Positions 4,848 through 5,429 of a DNA stretch of 5,429 nt are shown here, one piece after another. Origin of the DNA: an uncultured Ruminococcus sp. (GTDB lineage Bacteria > Bacillota > Clostridia > Oscillospirales > Ruminococcaceae). The stretch spans positions 1-5,429 of the forward strand of contig CAMWUF010000094.1 of NCBI GenBank assembly GCA_947177375.1, written 5' to 3'. The notes beneath the pieces were generated by a model. It was not told the origin of the DNA, made no database searches, and was given only the letters and a program-made list of their open reading frames with translations. Position 1 is the first letter of the stretch; each line of letters begins with the position of its first letter. Made by a program: the position numbers and the translations under genes.

Positions 4848-5273
4848 TTAATTTTCTGAACGAAGAATCATGTTTAACATGTCTTTTAGTTCTTTTAACA
4901 CATCAACAGCATTTGGGCTTGCATAATTATCTTTTGCAAGTACTTCAATTTGGTTTTGCAATGTTTGTATCATTTCAGAGCGAACATCTTTTTTTTCTGT
5001 TGCTGTTTCTATTGTTGGGATATTAATTTCAGTTGCACTTGCACTAAATGTATTTAAAAATGTCAACAAACTAGTTGTCTGTGATTCAGACATTTCATTC
5101 ACGACTGCTAGTAACGCTTCTTTTGAACTCATCGAAGAAACTCCTTTCAATTGGATTGTAAATTCATCAATTAAAATTGCCCGATTATGTTTTAGTAAAC
5201 CCTTTGCCCGTCTGGGATAAGTCGAGCCAATTTGTTTTCCTGTGGTATCCATGACAAGAATATTTTTTTGCAT
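4848..5273 (-). CDS. Small protein with RRXRR/PLMP-like N-terminal domain
   Basis: A 141-residue protein. Residues 3-43 read 'NILVMDTTGKQIGSTYPRRA' then KGLLKHNRAILIDEFTIQLK, which follows the pattern VxDxxGKxLxPxxPxRARxLLKxGRAxxxxxxPFTIQL of the N-terminal PLMP/RRXRR module in IscB-like proteins. No RuvC or HNH segment follows. Residues 44-97 are Ser/Thr-rich and low in complexity, and 98-137 look like one or two amphipathic helices, possibly a coiled coil. The start at 5273 has AAGGAG (5283-5288) 9 nt upstream; an ATG at 5306 has none. A strong promoter lies upstream and a terminator follows, so it is a single-gene unit. In IscB the module contacts nucleic acid, so an RNA- or DNA-binding role is plausible but inferred. 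An internal start at 5132 may give a second product. Confidence 0.85.
   Translation of the reverse strand: MQKNILVMDTTGKQIGSTYPRRAKGLLKHNRAILIDEFTIQLKGVSSMSSKEALLAVVNEMSESQTTSLLTFLNTFSASATEINIPTIETATEKKDVRSEMIQTLQNQIEVLAKDNYASPNAVDVLKELKDMLNMILRSEN
5130..5147 (-). promoter_or_regulatory. Internal ribosome binding site and in-frame ATG
   Basis: Inside the 141-residue gene, AAAGGAG (5147-5141) stands 8 nt before an in-frame ATG (5132, Met48). The site is at least as good as the one at the gene start, and the ATG falls a few residues after the RRXRR-like domain ends. Initiation here would give a 94-residue C-terminal protein (4848-5132). Chance cannot be excluded, since the site overlaps ordinary Lys-Gly codons. 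Confidence 0.4.
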
Positions 5274-5298
5274 AGGGATTATCTCCTTGTCAAAATTC

Positions 5299-5339
5299 GC
5301 ATACACTGTTTTTTGTTATGGGTGTCGTCCCCTGTATAC
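5299..5339 (-). promoter_or_regulatory. Potentially structured 5' leader of the RRXRR-like gene
   Basis: The leader RNA begins near 5339. Its first bases GUAUACA (5339-5333) can pair with UGUAUGC (5305-5299; 7 bp including one G-U). An inner GGG/CCC helix (5332-5329 with 5322-5320) and an A-rich stretch (5314-5309) lie between. The ribosome binding site follows 10 nt later. The inner helix is short; no known riboswitch class could be matched by eye. Confidence 0.35.
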
Positions 5340-5345
5340 AATTTT

Positions 5346-5374
5346 ATTATAACATAAATCAGGAAAAAAAGCAA
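5346..5374 (-). promoter_or_regulatory. Strong promoter of the RRXRR-like gene
   Basis: On the minus strand, TTGCTT (5374-5369) and a perfect -10 TATAAT (5351-5346) are 17 bp apart, with TG one base before the -10 (extended -10). The start would be near 5338, giving a leader of about 65 nt. The rest of the window to 5429 is AT-rich and shows no gene. Confidence 0.82.
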
Positions 5375-5429
5375 GCATTTTTGCTGAAAAAATTTTTTAA
5401 AATTAATTTTAAGGAAAATTATTAGTAAT

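Noticed and set aside
4544..5026. 160-codon plus-strand open frame
   Set aside because: It runs antisense through two genes and through the terminator at 4812-4839, has no ribosome binding site, and its product (poly-Leu/Phe, low complexity) is typical of a shadow frame.
5299..5339. preQ1-I riboswitch
   Set aside because: The GGG/CCC stem plus A-rich tail is suggestive, but the helix is too short, the tail is not placed to pair with the loop, and the gene is not a queuosine gene.
4848..5429. IS200/IS605-type or IscB element
   Set aside because: There is no RuvC or HNH segment, no transposase and no recognisable element ends; only the short N-terminal module resembles IscB.

Overview
The window is AT-rich DNA from a low-GC Gram-positive bacterium (Bacillota), most likely a Clostridia member close to the Ruminococcus/Oscillospiraceae group. 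Several things point there: strong AGGAGG-type ribosome binding sites, an L27 precursor with the Firmicute N-terminal extension next to its protease Prp, a Mini-RNase III, an AbrB-type regulator with a cysteine-rich tail, and a small protein with the 'DTTGKQIGSTYPRRAKGLLK' type N-terminus that I associate from memory with clostridial genomes. The phylum is secure; the family is inference.

Layout. A cyclophilin gene (110-580, plus strand) converges on everything else, which is on the minus strand. A perfect inverted repeat at 587-624 separates the two directions and can end transcription from both. The core is a tight seven-gene minus-strand cluster, read right to left: rplU (L21), prp (L27-processing protease), rpmA (L27), obg (ribosome-assembly GTPase), mrnC (Mini-RNase III), yebC (YebC/TACO1 family) and an abrB-like regulator. 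It begins at a near-consensus promoter (TTGACA, 17 bp, TAAAAT; 4450-4478) and a roughly 80-nt leader. No convincing internal promoter is visible, and most junctions overlap or are only a few bases long. To its right lie two monocistronic-looking small genes on the same strand, each followed by its own intrinsic terminator: a 66-residue protein starting with TTG (4548-4748), and a 141-residue protein (4848-5273) whose first ~43 residues resemble the PLMP/RRXRR-type N-terminal module of IscB-like proteins without any nuclease part.

How the genes fit together. The cluster is a ribosome-biogenesis unit: two large-subunit proteins, the enzyme that trims one of them, a GTPase that checks 50S assembly, the RNase III-like enzyme that matures 23S rRNA ends, and a YebC factor. 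The last gene, an AbrB-family regulator, would tie a transcription factor to ribosome synthesis.

Most interesting signals. (1) Between rpmA and obg the RNA can fold in two mutually exclusive ways: a terminator-like hairpin, or a bulged 10-bp helix that hides the obg ribosome binding site. (2) The 141-residue gene carries a strong internal ribosome binding site and in-frame ATG exactly at its domain boundary, suggesting a second, C-terminal-only product of 94 residues. (3) The same gene has a strong promoter and a potentially folded leader. These are read from sequence and need experimental or comparative tests.
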